Shown piece by piece: positions 13,401 to 28,400 of a stretch of 64,000 nucleotides of DNA. The first letter of the stretch is position 1; every line of letters starts with the position of its first letter. Source of the stretch: Haliclystus octoradiatus (lineage: Eukaryota; Cnidaria; Staurozoa; Stauromedusae; Haliclystidae). The stretch spans positions 12,396,538 to 12,460,537 of the forward strand of contig OU744446.1 in assembly GCA_916610825.1 (NCBI GenBank). Direction: 5' to 3'. The position numbers and the translations under genes were made by a program. Below the pieces are notes generated by a model, which was not told the origin of the DNA, did not search any database, and was given only the letters and a program-made list of their open reading frames with translations.

Positions 13401-16400
13401 ATTCATCAACAGTTCATGGACTGTCCACGGACAGTTTGAGAACTTTTACAAATGGTTATTTTCATGCGGTTCATGAACTCCATAAAGTTCATGAATCAAG
13501 TTTATAGAAAGTACCTGCATCAAGTTTATGAAAAATTAGGCCATTCAACATTCATAAATTTTCACAGAGGATTGGTTTTGTCTCGGAATGCATGTAAATG
13601 GTAAATACCCTATGTAATTTCAAAACTTTGACCCTTATAGATAGAACTCCCTTGAACATGTGGTTTCACTTCTTGAATTGCCAGTATTTCCTTCACAAGT
13701 AGTCAACTTTATTTTACATTTGTTAATTACTAGAAATGGTCTACCTGTAAATTGAAGGGTGGTTTGTGGAGATTGAAAATTATCTCCAGTTATTTTGACA
13801 GTAAATTCTATAGCGAATGGGATGACAAATGAATAGGCTACTACATGTTGTGTATAAGAAATTGAAACAACATCTAAGTCATCAATTGCTTTTGGCTTAC
13901 AGATGTTGAGAAAAATTCCCATATTAAACAAGCCCTAATGTCGCAGAGGCGTAACAGATTTAACAGGAAAACTTAAAAACTTCTGAATTTGGTAGATAGG
14001 GTATAACGATTATGTAGACTATGAAAGGTTCAAGTGAAAAGGGCATTGTGGGACTAAGAATCCTAGAAGGCTAGAAAAATTCAGAAGAACGGGAGCAAAG
14101 GTTTGTAATATTTATGTTATTTGAATTTGAAATTTATGTTTCTATATTCGATTTCAACATACTCCAGTGACAACGTTTTCTGAAATAAAATCTGTGACCA
14201 TGTCTACATGATGTGATGTGACCGTTGCAGTAAATGAAGCGAAACAACACTTACTTGTACCTCCTTCTTTTTGGTTGGGGTTTTCTTTACAGGGGTTTTC
14301 TTCCCTTTTTTAGTAGAGGCATCTTCTTCTTCATCACCATCCTGCTCATTGCCATCCTCTTTATCACTATCTACATTTTCTTTCGATTTAACTTTTTTGT
14401 TATCTGTTTTCGTATTTGTCTGAAATTGAAGCAAAGGATCCAAAATTCAACATATGATTATCACAGTGAAACCTGCTAAGTCAAAATTGCCAATGATTTT
14501 CATTGCAGCGTTTCTTTGAATTTGCAGTTATTTGAAATTGTCTAACAAGGAATTGATCACAAAAAACTTTGTAGGGCTTCAAAGCCAGGTTATAGACAAG
14601 TGAGAACTTCACCTATTTGAATTGCACTTAAACGGGTAACACTGTACATTAATCTGCGGTATTAATGTATTTTGATGGAGTCCAAGATATGTAAATCAAG
14701 AATTCCAGTCAATAAGAATTATGCATTTTATATAAAGGCTTGATAGACAATATTTCAGCCCATACATTAGATTCTGTCTTTGCTGAACTGTTTAGTGTAA
14801 TTTGTTTTTATCATTATCTAGCAAACTTACAGAACTTTTCTTTTTTGCTGATTTCTTTTCTAAATTTGCAAACACATTAAAGATGTTACACATAAATCTT
14901 CACACATCCGGTACAAATGTATTTATAATTTTGTAAGTTCATTTTTCTTCTACAGCAGTTGGAGAGCTTTGCCTCCCACCAACGTATCAAATAGAAGATT
15001 CACCTAGTTGTTGAGTCATTCCTTTATCAGACAGAACAAACATAAGTTTCATAAGATGCGTATTTAGTTCAAGATAAATATTTGAATTAGGCTACTGTCC
15101 TATCAACAGTAATATAAAATGATGAGGATGACTGAGATTGTACAAGTGCCTGATGGTTTTAATCAATCTGAATAGACCAAGTTTCGAGTGGGTGGTCACG
15201 TGGTCAGTAGTGGGTGGTTATAGTCGGACGAATGAATGATTGCATGCGGTCGCACATACGTCTCTACATATCAAATGCATCTGACTTCGAGTTATTAGAG
15301 GATAAATTTAGTTTCTAAGTTCAGGAAATTACTTCTGTGCATAGTTGCTTACTCGACATTGTTGCTTGTGTGTTTCATGTCTTATTTATTCTCCTGGGAG
15401 AAAAATTACAGGAATTAAAAGATGTAACATTTTCGCTGCCAGATCAACCAACTTTTAGCGGTGAATACATTACTTTTTGGGAATATAATTACATTTAAAT
15501 TCTGGAGTTATGCATGGAAAGCAAAGAATCTCATTTGTAACACCTTTTAGGCGGAAAGGGCAAAGGAAAAGGGTAGTTCAATGGGGCTACAGGGCAAACA
15601 GAAATTTTCTTTTGAACGCTACATTTTGGCGCCGTTTTCTTGTTTGATTTCTTTCTAAGATGATCAAAATATGAGCTCTATATTATGGAAGAACTATTAT
15701 ATGAGCACCAAAATAATATAATTCACAACACTTGGTAAAAACTATAGTATATAATGCGTTTTATGATAATATGTACTGTCTATAACAGACCCTGGCATAT
15801 TTTGAATTGTAAGCTGTCTGGCCCTTTCGAGAAAGGCTACTATGAAAGTTTAACTTCACAAAAAACTGTGAAACTCAAACTACTTGTAGTCTGACTACAG
15901 TTTAATGTATTATCTGGCTTCAGAAATACATGGGTTGCCGTGTAAAACGCTAACAGTGTCATAACTATGGTGAAAAGCTACATACACTAAATCTGATTTT
16001 TCCGTGAAGAACTCAACAGTATATTTCTTTTGAAATCAAATTCATTTGTAACTAACATTGAAATGGTATAATTGCTGTCAAATTTATGGCATATGCGATA
16101 ATAAATAATGATACTGATATGTGTTTTTAAGTCAAAATGAAATTGGATTTGAGTAGGAAATCAATAGAAATTCACATGTTTGCTTTTTTGTAACCGATTT
16201 ATCTGTAGGTATATTTTCCCCCACAGCACTAAAAACAGCTTAACATAAAATTCAATGTGTAAAATTAGCTATAGATTAACAAATGGTAAGATCCGAGCTC
16301 ATTTTGATTAATTAATGTAGAAAAATAAACCTACATATTACTCTGTTTTGCGGTAGTTCACATGATATTTTACGTGAGTCATGTTGTGATATAAACACCT

Positions 16401-19400
16401 GCTATTTGTCACGTGATTTATTAGCCGAATTGGTCTATTGAAACGATTTATAATTTCACTTGTTCTGTTAACTTCTGACTTGAGAATTAAAATTTCGAAA
16501 ATAATCTGATATCAAGGATATTAAGGTTAGTTGTAATGGATTTTCAATGAAATAAGGCAAAATATAGAGTTCACAACAAAGGTGATTGGATCCTTCCTTT
16601 TTGGTATCTGTATTTATCCAATCAATACGGATCCAAATCTAATTGTCTTTGTTAAAGAATTTGCATTTTCATATATTAGTGTCTAGTCTAGACTACTTAA
16701 ATAAATTCCAGTGTTGTAAATACTCGTTACTAAAGTAACGCGTTACTCGTTACTTTTGGAGTAATTTTAGGAGTAATTAGTTACTTTTTTGGGAAAAGTA
16801 ATAAGTAATCTAATTGATTACTTTTTGAAGTAACGAGTATTATTTGAGAGAAAGTAATTGACGTTACTTTTCAAATTACTTTTATTACAAAATATCTGCT
16901 TTGTTGTCTTGTGATAACTTTCAAAGGCGTTGCTGTCACTAAGTTCAGCTTTTATTGTTCTGTCTGCGATGCAATCTCACATTATTTGCAGCTTTCATGA
17001 GAGCTAATCAAGCCAGGTGAATTGTGTGATATATGACCAATAAACCCTATTCTTCTCTGTTCTGACATTGTTCTGTTGACCAATAGATTCAATAGTTATT
17101 CACTTTTTATTTGAGTGAGTGAATTTCGAATATTGAAAAGATGATGTAAAATTTATGGCTATATTGATAGATTGATCCGACAAAAATAAACCACTTTGAT
17201 AAATCAAATGAAACCATTTATTTGGCAACTTTATTAAAAAGTTTTCAACGTCAATTTATCTTCTGCTGCAGTCATCAGTATTAAATTAATATTATTAAAT
17301 CGATCGTTCTCCTTCGTAAGAAAACAAGATGGCCGCCATGATTGTCAAAACGAGACATGTCATTATCGAAAGGGAGGCAATATCTTTTGTTTCACAAGCT
17401 AAAGTAATCATGAAGTAATTAGTAATTAATTACTTTTTTTGGGAAAGTAATTAGTAATTGTAATCAATTACTTTTTAGGCTGAAGTAATTAGTAATGTAA
17501 TTAGTTACTTTTGAGGAAAAGTAATTTGTAATGTAATTTATTACTTTTCAAAAGTAATTCTCACATCACTGATAAATTCATCATATTATTATTTCAATTA
17601 ACATTTGGCTATTAAGTGATTGATAGAGGATCCTGCCCATTGTTTCACAAGAGAGAAAATAGAAAGGTCTGAAAGTCTTAAATCTGTAAGTCTGTAAACT
17701 GGTGGTATAGGCCTACAGACTATAAAATATTGGGATTCCATTGATTATCAGTTTAATAGATGATTGGTGTGTGCGATTGGGACATGCTACCCATCATAAC
17801 CATATCTAAATTTCCCCTCAGTGGTTTAGAAACCCCATAAATAAAGCATCAATTTGGATGGAATGATCAGTGCTTTTTTGTACAAATGAGTTAATGAGCA
17901 GTTCAGCCTGATTTGATAAAGTAGACTAGTTATTACCTTTTGGTGGTGGAATTTTCTAGAAAAGAAAAAGATTAAACAATTAGCTAGTTGCTTGTCCAGT
18001 ACTTCAACTGCACAAACCAATTAAATATGTAGGCTAATGTATTTCTTTCGCAAGGTTCAATAAAATATTTCTCCTTTCAGAATTCTAATTTTTGCTTCAA
18101 AGGTTTTGGGTTGATTACATCATGCAAATGGTTTCACATTTTATTTAAATGTTATTGTCTATTTATTGTCATAAAAATATGATAAAAACTGCACCTAATC
18201 ATTCTCCACAGGAAAGAAAGAAGTCATTCTCCTTATGATAGTAAAAAAATTGAATAGGCCTATATTTAATTTCCTCCTCTTCATTCTGAAGTTCTAACGG
18301 GAATCTCAATCCTGGAATCCTCCATTTTAACGACCCTGGTCTACCGGTCAACATATTATTTTGATGATTTGAAAAAGCTTTCGTTGAGAGTTTACGTCAC
18401 ACAAAATCAAAACTTTTACTTGTGATAATGATAAGATTAAACTTTGAATTCCCCATATTTCGTTATGGATGGATTGAGGAAATCGGCAATGTGACCAAAC
18501 TCAAAGCTTTAATATGTTGGGGGATTTTACTTAATCTGAATCAGAGTAATGAATCAGTGACAAACATTCTAGAGACTGTCTCAGATTCTTCTACTAAATA
18601 TTGTAAAGATGAAAATAAGACTAAAAAAAAACAGATCAATTGAAAGAGATCACAATTAATATATATGCATTTACTATAAACTTTATTTTGTATCATGCAA
18701 ATGTAACCTATACAGGATACTGTACGCAGTCAGGATCCGACAAAAGGTTTAGCTTTCTGGAATCGTAGAGGCATTCCAACATTCTGTCTGAATTTGTTTT
18801 TTGAGGTTTGACAAATAAATCATAAAAATATTAATTTTCTTCTGAGTTTCTCCAGCCTTCCGGAATCCAGGTTTGAAGGATTCCTACTTTTGTCGAATCC
18901 TGATTGCATGTGCCATTACAGTTTTTCTCACCTTTCCTGTATCAGCTGGCTTCATTAGAAAGTCTATTATTGCAGACATCATTTCATCCTACAAGTATCA
19001 AAATAATGGTTATACATATATACAGTTAAATCAGGTCATAACGGTTCAAGCTGTAATGATATTCTGTCAATAAACAGTAAGCCACAAAGTCCGATACTGT
19101 TATGAGGGTAAAATGATTGAGAGCGATAAAATAACATCCACTTTCGTAGAGATTTCAAAACAGAGTCAAATGTAATTAATAAAATAAAGGGCAATACACA
19201 GGGGAAAGGGGAAGTCGATATTAGTCTAATTATGGTAATACGCATTAGCATAACATACCCCCACTGTTAAAAAAAGCACTGCCCCGGTGTTTAACATCTA
19301 CATTAATTTTATATGAAGATAATATAGCTGGTGATTGTAAAATAGAAATAATAAAAATAACGTAGAATAAATGTAAAATAGGATGGTTACATATTTAATA

Positions 19401-22400
19401 AAATTGTAAATTATAGATAATATATCTATCACAACCAATCAATGAAGCAGTTGCATGTAATTAATAGATAAAAATTATGGTTCAAATATTATAGTTGGTC
19501 TTTTCTTCGTAGTATTTGGTGTTACCGGTATGCCAATGTTTCTATAAGTCACGAGAGTCAGGTTATAGGTCGGGCGTACAAAAACAACTTTCTCTGAAGA
19601 ATTGTATTTAATATATTTGAATGTTGTAATTCTTTTTTGCTAGGTTTATGTAGATGTGTATTAATCAAATAAATACTACTGGTTGTACTAAGCTCATAGC
19701 AACTTGAAGTTGTATTTTGTTGTTATCTTTTTTTGGTGAATGAAACAATCGTACCATCTGATTGCTCATTTGTTAATATATTTTTTAAACATTTGTCTGA
19801 AATGGGACTGATTTCTAATTCAACATTACGTAAATCTTCATTACTTTCAGTTGATAATACGTTGTTTCTAATATCATGGTTTTCATTAACGTTATTAACA
19901 TCGTTGTTGACTGCTATAGCGGAAGGCGTGGTTTCCCTTCTCCACTGGAAACAGTAAGGTTTAGTGCAGCGAATATATACACAATTGTATTCGCTTGCCA
20001 TTTTACGTGCCAGTATTTCAATAGGGTAAGGCAAAGTTATTTCGAAATATTTTACGTTCGAAGGTAATTCAGCCATAAATTGTTCTGTTTTAGCACGGGA
20101 CTCGTTAACAGCTTCATTATAAATTCTACTTTCAAACTGTTTGTATTCCTTCTGTTTTCTCCGTATATAGTTTACTAAGGAATCCATAATGGTCGACATT
20201 GTAGAAGATTGAATGGAATAAAAATTATAACCAATAATAAGCCATGAGAATATTAATTATATGATACAAACAAAATGTATAATAAAATAAAATTGATCCT
20301 TATCGGGCTCCAAATGTTATGAGGGTAAAATGATTGAGAGCGATAAAATAACATCCACTCTCGTAGAGATTTCAAAACGGAGTCAAATGTAATTAATTAA
20401 ATAAAGGGCAATACACAGGGGAAAGGGGAAGTCGATATTAGTCTAATTATGGTAATACGCATTAGCATAACAATACTGAGTAATTTACAGTTAAACTTTG
20501 CTGAATAATTCCCCCAAATAACAGATTCCGCCAAAACCGGTAAAATAGTTTGTTGTCTAACATACCGTTATTGCAGGATTCAACTGTAGGCCTATGTGCA
20601 TAAAGAGCAAGGAATTTTCACATTTAAGTGATGTTGGATTCCTGCTCTTCATATTGTCAGTTGATGAGACTCATGTAAATATGCTCTTAATCCAAACAAG
20701 ATTAATTAGATTATTTCAGTTTTATCTTACAGAAGTTATCACATTGGATTAGTTCCAAATAATGTCAAAAATAATGTTATAATAACTAAATAAACTCAAT
20801 AATGATGGACATTCCACAAATCACGATTTTCAGATTAGATTAATCTGGAGATATGTGTAATATTTGGATTAAACTCAAATTAAAACAAATTTTAACGTTA
20901 AACTTTTAAAATTAGAATGTGTTCTAAAATAGGGCACACATCCCTAGTAGCCAACTGAATTCATCAAGTGAGCTTGGAGGGTGATAGTTTGTATAGAGAA
21001 TGGAAAGTGTGAAGTATGATGTGTGGATATAAAGCAAAGTGGGACATTAAAAAGGGATACATAATCAGTCATAAAAGTACAATTGTTAAAAAGACTAAAG
21101 AAGTTCATGTCTGATTAATAGATTTCGACTGCAGATGATAGTTCCATCGCTGAATGATAATCTACCAGAACATTTTAGTCAATCAACTCACCCTTGTTCC
21201 TTTCTTGACAGCAAATATTTCACACATCCTTTTTATTCCAGGAACGGTGAATCTATAAGGGAGAATAAATTTATATTGTGGAATTAAAATACGAATAATA
21301 ACATAACCTTGTTAATAATGCAATTATTAAAATTAGTCAATCATAAAAGACTTAGCATTGCTTTTCTGTCCATTCAGTGCACTTTTACTGAACTGTATTT
21401 GAAGGTTTGAGACAACAAATTCTCAGCTATCAAATTATTGCTACTATAGGTTAGTTCAGTCAAAAGTTCAGTCAAAAGAGAGGAAAACACGTGGAAACCT
21501 ATTAAAATAATAGCAACATTGGTGTTTTCTTTGTTTTGTAGCTGATAGAAAAGGAGGAATTCCGCTGATCGGAGGAACTTTCTCATGCCTGTCAGATGGA
21601 TAGTTGGTTTCACTGTAAATGAGCTCTGTAATTTTATTTTAATACTTTATTGTAGCATACTCCACAGCAAATCTGAAGTTTTGCTAGAGCTTCTACGATC
21701 ATTTTGATCAGGCATGTTGGTTTTAAGTCGAGTAGCAATTTTAGATCGAATTCAAATTACTGACGTTACTCACAAGAATCGTTGAATAATTTAATGTGTA
21801 TATCAAAGCAAACAACACTGCATAAAAAGGCCGTAATGTAAATAAAATGTACATACAGTAATTCATTTCAATAGAACAATCAAATAAATACCAACTTCTC
21901 ACAATGGCAATTACAATTATTATAGCAATTCATATTCATAAATGATGAATTACATTCATCAATCAAGGAATTGATTTTGATCAGTCTTGTTTTCGTATTT
22001 CACATTCCTATTCAGTCGTTTGTAGGCTTATGAAGATTAGTATAATATCATAAACTGTCGTCTGGGGCCGTCTAGCTCGTATTACACCCTACTCATTCAG
22101 TATTTAATTTTCTAACAAAATTTATTACAACATTTTGACCATATAGTACAGTGTGCTATTTTACGTAATTATAGTCTTTTGAATAGTAAGTTAAATTATG
22201 GATAATTAAATGTTGTCCAAACTATGTACAAACCTTTGAAATTACAAATTGTTTTAATTTGCAGACAATCAAATGAAATAAATAGACTTGACAAGGATTC
22301 TATATTATATATTTATACATAGCTAAAGCATAATTAAACAAATGAGTATCAAACAGGAGGCTTCAAATTAATTCAATTTAGTTTATTTTACTGCACCGTT

Positions 22401-25400
22401 GCCCGTCCGAATTGCGAAAAACAACAAGAAAGTTATTGATTGATAAGGGTAGACCTATATCTAGAGTTTTGTAGCGCTTTTAAAAAATTCACATGCACAA
22501 TAGCTAATTGTTATTTGTGATAGAGCAAGGTTGACGGACCTTAACGGAACCTTAACGGACAGTTCATGAACAATTCATGAAGATTTGACGTCATTTAACT
22601 AATGATGGGTCGATCCAGTTTTTTAGGGATCGATGAATCTAAGAGAATAATCGATTCAGAATCGATTAATTGTAATGAAACAATAGTTCTATTGTTTTCC
22701 GAGTTTTTACGTCATCAGCAACTGAAAGTTTGAAAAAATTTTTACGGCTTTTGTATTTCATTTCTTCGGAAATTTAATATTCATCATAAGGTTTGCATCA
22801 ATGGCGTTTTCACTATCATATCAATAAAATGAAGTCATTTCAAATATGTTTGTGAGAATTTTATTATGTTATTTATTATTTCAATATGTATTTTTTCAGT
22901 CGCGTGTTTTTGTTTTTCGTATAATAAAGCGCTAGTATATTTCGATTTCGATGCCATTTTCTTCATTGAAAAAAATAGAATAACATGCAAATATTGGATC
23001 AATTTAATTATTCCAAAATAAACTGCGTTTATGTTTAGAATTAAGAGCATAACTTTGAATGGTTTGAATTAAAATAAACTTTTCCTATCCCCACGTGTTT
23101 TCGGACATGTTTTTATCATAACGCTGGAAAGGTGATGAACTCTTCATGATAACAATAGACAATATCAAAAATGGTGTCGAATGGCGTGGCTTATCATTAA
23201 CGGAGTTGAATTACAATGCTTTGCGATGTAAACAAACATTAAACGACCAATTTAAAGAACGCTTTATTGCGAAGAAATATTTCAAAGCTTTATTTTCAAC
23301 AAATAAGATCTACATTTACAAAGAACAGAACACAATATAAATAATAAACTATTTTATTGTACAAAAAGACCCTAAAGAAACAATAAGTTTTTATTACGAT
23401 TTATCGATTCACGAAAAAATTATCGATTTATCGATTAATAGATGAATCGGACCCATCACTACATTCAACGTTCATGAAATCTTCCTAAACTCTGGGAATG
23501 TTTTTCGCTGGGATAGCATATCCTACCTGTCTACAGCTTCTTCTTTTTTCTTATACAGAGCATCTTGCTGCAAGAAAAATAACACAATTTTACAATTTTA
23601 ATTGTTTTCATTCAATCAATCATGTACTTGAATTTTGATAGGCTTTACGAATATTACAAACGATTATATTAGAAAAGATTACAAACCTTGGTAAATGGAT
23701 ATCCACAAAAATTCCTAATGTTCTTTTTTACTTCCTTCATCTGTACAAAATACAAAAATGAAAGGATTTAAACTTGTTCATATCAACTCTACATAAAATA
23801 AATATTAGCCGTTGACATTAGGAAATCATGTGCATGCGTAAAAGTGTGCTTGTGAGGACTGTGTGGTGCGACAAAGGAAACCATATAAATCTAGATAGCC
23901 ACCCACGAAAATAATGTAGAATATGGTCAATGCAACCTACAAACATTGGGGTGGTGCAGAAAAGAGGATTATCAATTTAACAGAATATGTTTAAAGTGCA
24001 CATGACACCAAAAAATGTTATTCCGGAATTAAGTAGCCCATGCAAAATAAATAGGAATGGCGGCAATAATTTTTCGATTCGGACTCTTATAAGCGGAGAT
24101 ATTTAATTTTGAAAGTACCATATTTCAGAAATAGTGCTCCTTCGAAAGTTGGAACTCATGCCGGAATGACAAGGGAGCCCACTATGGAAAAATAACCAAG
24201 TCTAGACTTCAAAAAATCGTAACTTTTTTCTCGTGAAAAAGAAATTGTCCATTTAACAGAACAGATATGCCCATATCTTCGGGACATCTTGTTGGCCGTA
24301 TATGACTGAAATTGAACGTAAAATGTAGAGTTTAGAAAGGTTTCATTAGACTTCGATGGAGTTTTTCTGTCAAAAAAATGTTAAAACACTGGATTAACGC
24401 ATGTTATGCATCAAGGTGTTGACTACTAAAACAGCGGCAAAACGCTTTGTATTCACTTCGCCGCGGATGATGATCTAAACGTCTATAAAATTGAAAAAAA
24501 ATTGCGCTATTTTGGTCGATCTCCCGCAGCTTGCCTTCAAAATAAATTTAATTGCTGCTGTATTCTATTAATCTTTTTTGCTGACTTAATTTACTATTCA
24601 ATTTTGCTCTAGTTGTTCTATTTTCTAATCAACATTTACTTAAATGTTATTTAACACAAACTCTTTCATTATTTAAACAAATAATTATAAGTATTACAGT
24701 ATGTAGTTTTTCATTTCTTAATTCTCATTTAATTTATCTGCTTTGAATTTGAACTACTTTTGTTTTGTTTTGCTTTGTATATTGTTCTATGATTCCATTG
24801 TTTTCTACAGAACGGCCACTCTTATAGCGACCAATAGTCAACCAGCTATTTAGTGGCTGTCATAGACAGATTTGACTGTAGCCTACTTGTAAAATTTTGT
24901 AATGGTTTGTAAGTCATGATATTGTAATGAAACTAAATTGGAATTTCAATTAAATTGAGTAGAAGAAGAAATATGCTTTCAAACACAATGATTGCAATTT
25001 AATATTTTAATAAATTGCTAGTCTTCTACAACTTAGAACTGCAGGAGATCTTGCAACTTTTACCAAACCCTGATTAGGAAGAAATAACTGCGCAGTTATA
25101 TAAAAAAATCTTATTCCATCTTACCTTTCCATCACGACCGTATAACAATCTGTGAAGAGGTTTAAGTTCATCACTTGCACATCGCTTGATTTCATATTCA
25201 ACTACAAAAAATATAACGGGAAGTACGAGTCAGAAACGGACCTGATGTCAGCTCATAAATGTAGATATGATTTTATCAAGATTTGAAGTTCAACAAAAAA
25301 AAGTCTCTAAAGTCAAAAAGTGCTAATTCTTCTTTCTTGTGGCACAAACAGTCCGAACCTGCAAAATTTCGAAGTTTTCTGAAATTTTTAAATTTCTTCT

Positions 25401-28400
25401 ACAATTCAAAAAAAGTTAATTTATTATCTTCATTTTTCGAATTCAAAGATTTGGCCTTCGGAAATATCAAAACTGAGCAGTAATTTCATAAAATGTTGGA
25501 TTTCAACTGATAGAATGATATTAAACAACGAGAAAGATTATTGTTTTGGCCGTTTTTCCGCTTCATTTCCCCCACGCTAACTGAAGCATGAACAAGAAAC
25601 ACCTCCACAGCTATTCAGATTTTCTAATTAGCATAACAAAGAGAAACTAGTGATCATGAAATGGCCTATACTTTGTGGTTGGAATAGAACAATTTGATTG
25701 AGGACACAGAGAGAAACTTATTTGGTTTTACTTCAATTTCTGCTTTCAACCAAACTCTCTAAACTTGATTACAAAGCATTCAATTCTTTTTTGAGAAATA
25801 TATTTCAGATTTCCAAATTGCATTCGAAGAAGTTCTGCTTGTAAGAATGAAAGTTTTATAACAATAATTACAGTCCAAACATCAAACATCTGCCATTCAA
25901 TTCAGTTTGTTATATTGTTTAGGGAATTAGCCTTAGTTTTTGTTTGAAAGACTGTTCTGATTGCTATTTTGAACTTTTTCCTAAAATAAATTCTTATACA
26001 TTGACTGATTTTGGACATTAGAAATGGAACAGTTGTAGAAAAAAAAATCCGAAGGTTACATGTGATTGAAGGTTGGTTCGCTGAACGCAAAACTTTTTCT
26101 GCCACCCTGGAAAAGTTGCTGCTTAGATTTGTTAAGAACACCTAGCAAATATGAATTTCAAATAAATATAAGGTTTTCCATCGTTATGCAACTATATGTA
26201 ATATGATTAGAAATGACAAACATATGATAACAACAAAAAATACACACTTTTGTTCAAGAGGAATTTATTTATCTAGGAAATACTGTAGAAATAAATGAGT
26301 TCCATAAAAGCAAAATTAGCTAATCTAGAAATATCTAGCAAAAGCATACTCCAGTACTTTTTTGAGCTGCAAAGCAAGCTACTGTTGCAATTTGCCATTA
26401 ATTTCAATATCAAAAATCCCCATTGACTAAACAGGGTTGAAAGTGATCCAACAATATGATGCATCACATCAAAGTCGTCCACGAGTTCAGAAAAAATAGC
26501 AGAAAATCGATAAATTAGTCGGAGTAAATTCTGTTTGCAGAACTTGAAGGCTTTTGGATTGACTGGGGTCATTTAAAATCTATACGGGGTCATCTCATTC
26601 TCATCCTACCTCAATCTATACGGAGTCTACCAAACCTCCCTCTGAACCAAGACCAATGAAAATCAGTCAAGACTGAGTACGAGTGTTTTGCCATTTGAGG
26701 TAGGATAATCCTTCATATTCAAGTAATTAATAGACTCACCCCATTCTATGTCTCCAAGCCTTGTACCTTTCCCCTGGAACACAAATAGAATAATTCAAAT
26801 AGAAAATACAAGTTACTTGGTGAAGTGAAATCAAACATTATTTATGGAAATAAGATTTGAGCTTATCAAAAATCCAGAATCCTCCCCACTAACTTCATCC
26901 CACTTCGGGACGAATATCATTTCTAAAACTCTTTAACTTATCATCTCAGCCAAGTCTTCTTGAGAACTCATTAAGACACAAGATATGTAGGATAAATTTG
27001 TGAGTTTCTTTGTTAAATTTTCAGTAGAATTTAAAAGATATTTTATAATAAGGTGTATATCCCGGATATTGGGAGATTTGCTTCTTAGATAGAGAAAAAT
27101 TTTGTATTCGTACATGAACTTCTTGCATTTTTACTTTGCGCAATCATTTTTCCTTCAAAAATGCAGTCAAAATCGATTTTGGGCAAATTTTGTGTCTCAC
27201 TCTTTTTCCTCCAATGTAGGAACCCGTTTATTTCCAACAAGAGAGTTTACAACGGAAAAAACACTAAACATTTTACTTATTTGTCTCTAAATAAAAAAGG
27301 GCTGAACCAAATGACAATCTGCCTTTGGAATGACGTTTTCAACAATCAGCTGAATATTTAGAGCTATCTTTGATCAATATTCAAGATCCAAGTAAAGAGA
27401 TATAATTCTCTAAAGTCAAAAGTTCCTAGTTTTGTATTTTTCTCATTCAAGTGGTCACGCGCACCTCTTTACGACTTCGTCTAAGAATAGTCGGCATAGT
27501 TGATGTGTATTGAAAATAGTAATACACCTTCAATAACCAGCAGCGATAGCCTGCTTAGACGAAGTCGTAAAGAGGTGTTAATAAGCAGATTGCCATTTTG
27601 GTTTAGCTGTTTTTTAATTAGAGACAATTAAGTAAAATGTTTAGTGTTTTTTCCGGTGTAAACCCTCTTGTGGAAAATAAGCGGGTTCCTGTTGGAGGAA
27701 AAAGAGTGAGACAAAAAATTGTAACTTTGATAGAATTTTTGAGGGGGAAATGCTTGCGCAAAGTAAAAACACAAGAAGATCATGTACGAATAGAAATTTT
27801 TTCTCTATCTAAAGAAGCAATCTCCCAATATCCGGGATATACACTTTAAAATGCAAGCAGTCAACTGCATTTTTGTGGAGTATGAAACAAAACTTTATAA
27901 ACAAATTTATTTCATATTCATGGACTTTGAATAACAATAGAAACAAAAACACCTGTAAAACAATAGTAGTCAATCATTTTTCTAGTAGTCAATTTAAAAT
28001 CATTATAAAGTTGAATTCATTAGACACGTGAAAATACATGTATGTATCACATAATAATCAAAAAGAAATGCAGAGGATAGAAATGAGCGGTAAGTATGAA
28101 CAATTCTAGATAGTTTTTAAATGCATAAAATTGACAGAAGGCCTTTGCGTTTGGTCTTTGAATGCATTGATTCACTACACTACTGGTGGCTTGAAGAATG
28201 GCATTCATTTTGAGCTCGCAAGGCATGCTGGTCAATTTTCTGCTTTTAAATCTCAAAATAAAAGATTGAGGATAATTATATGATATGCGGAGCATAAGAA
28301 TGGATAAACTGGTATTTGCTCTGACAGGACTACACGAGTTGAAAGCAAATTAAAAATAGGTTCAACACATTAGGTTGAAAACATATATATATATATATAG

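Larger units (their letters stand above)
19098..20472 (-). mobile_element. Miniature LTR retrotransposon (TRIM-like), TSD ATAC
   Basis: Two 158-base direct repeats that differ at only a few positions enclose 1059 bases. The minus strand is the coding sense. In that orientation each LTR starts TGTTATGC and ends CATAACA (TG...CA). A putative primer-binding site (TTTGGAGCCCGATA) follows the 5' LTR directly, and a purine tract (AGTGGGGGTA) precedes the 3' LTR. A 4-base duplication ATAC flanks the whole (19094-19097 and 20473-20476). There is no pol region, so the element is non-autonomous. It carries one 158-codon frame. Confidence 0.88.

Noticed and set aside
14234..14479. Open frame rich in Phe/Ile on the + strand
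   Set aside because: It is the antisense of the acidic/Lys-rich DEK exon at 14255-14419.
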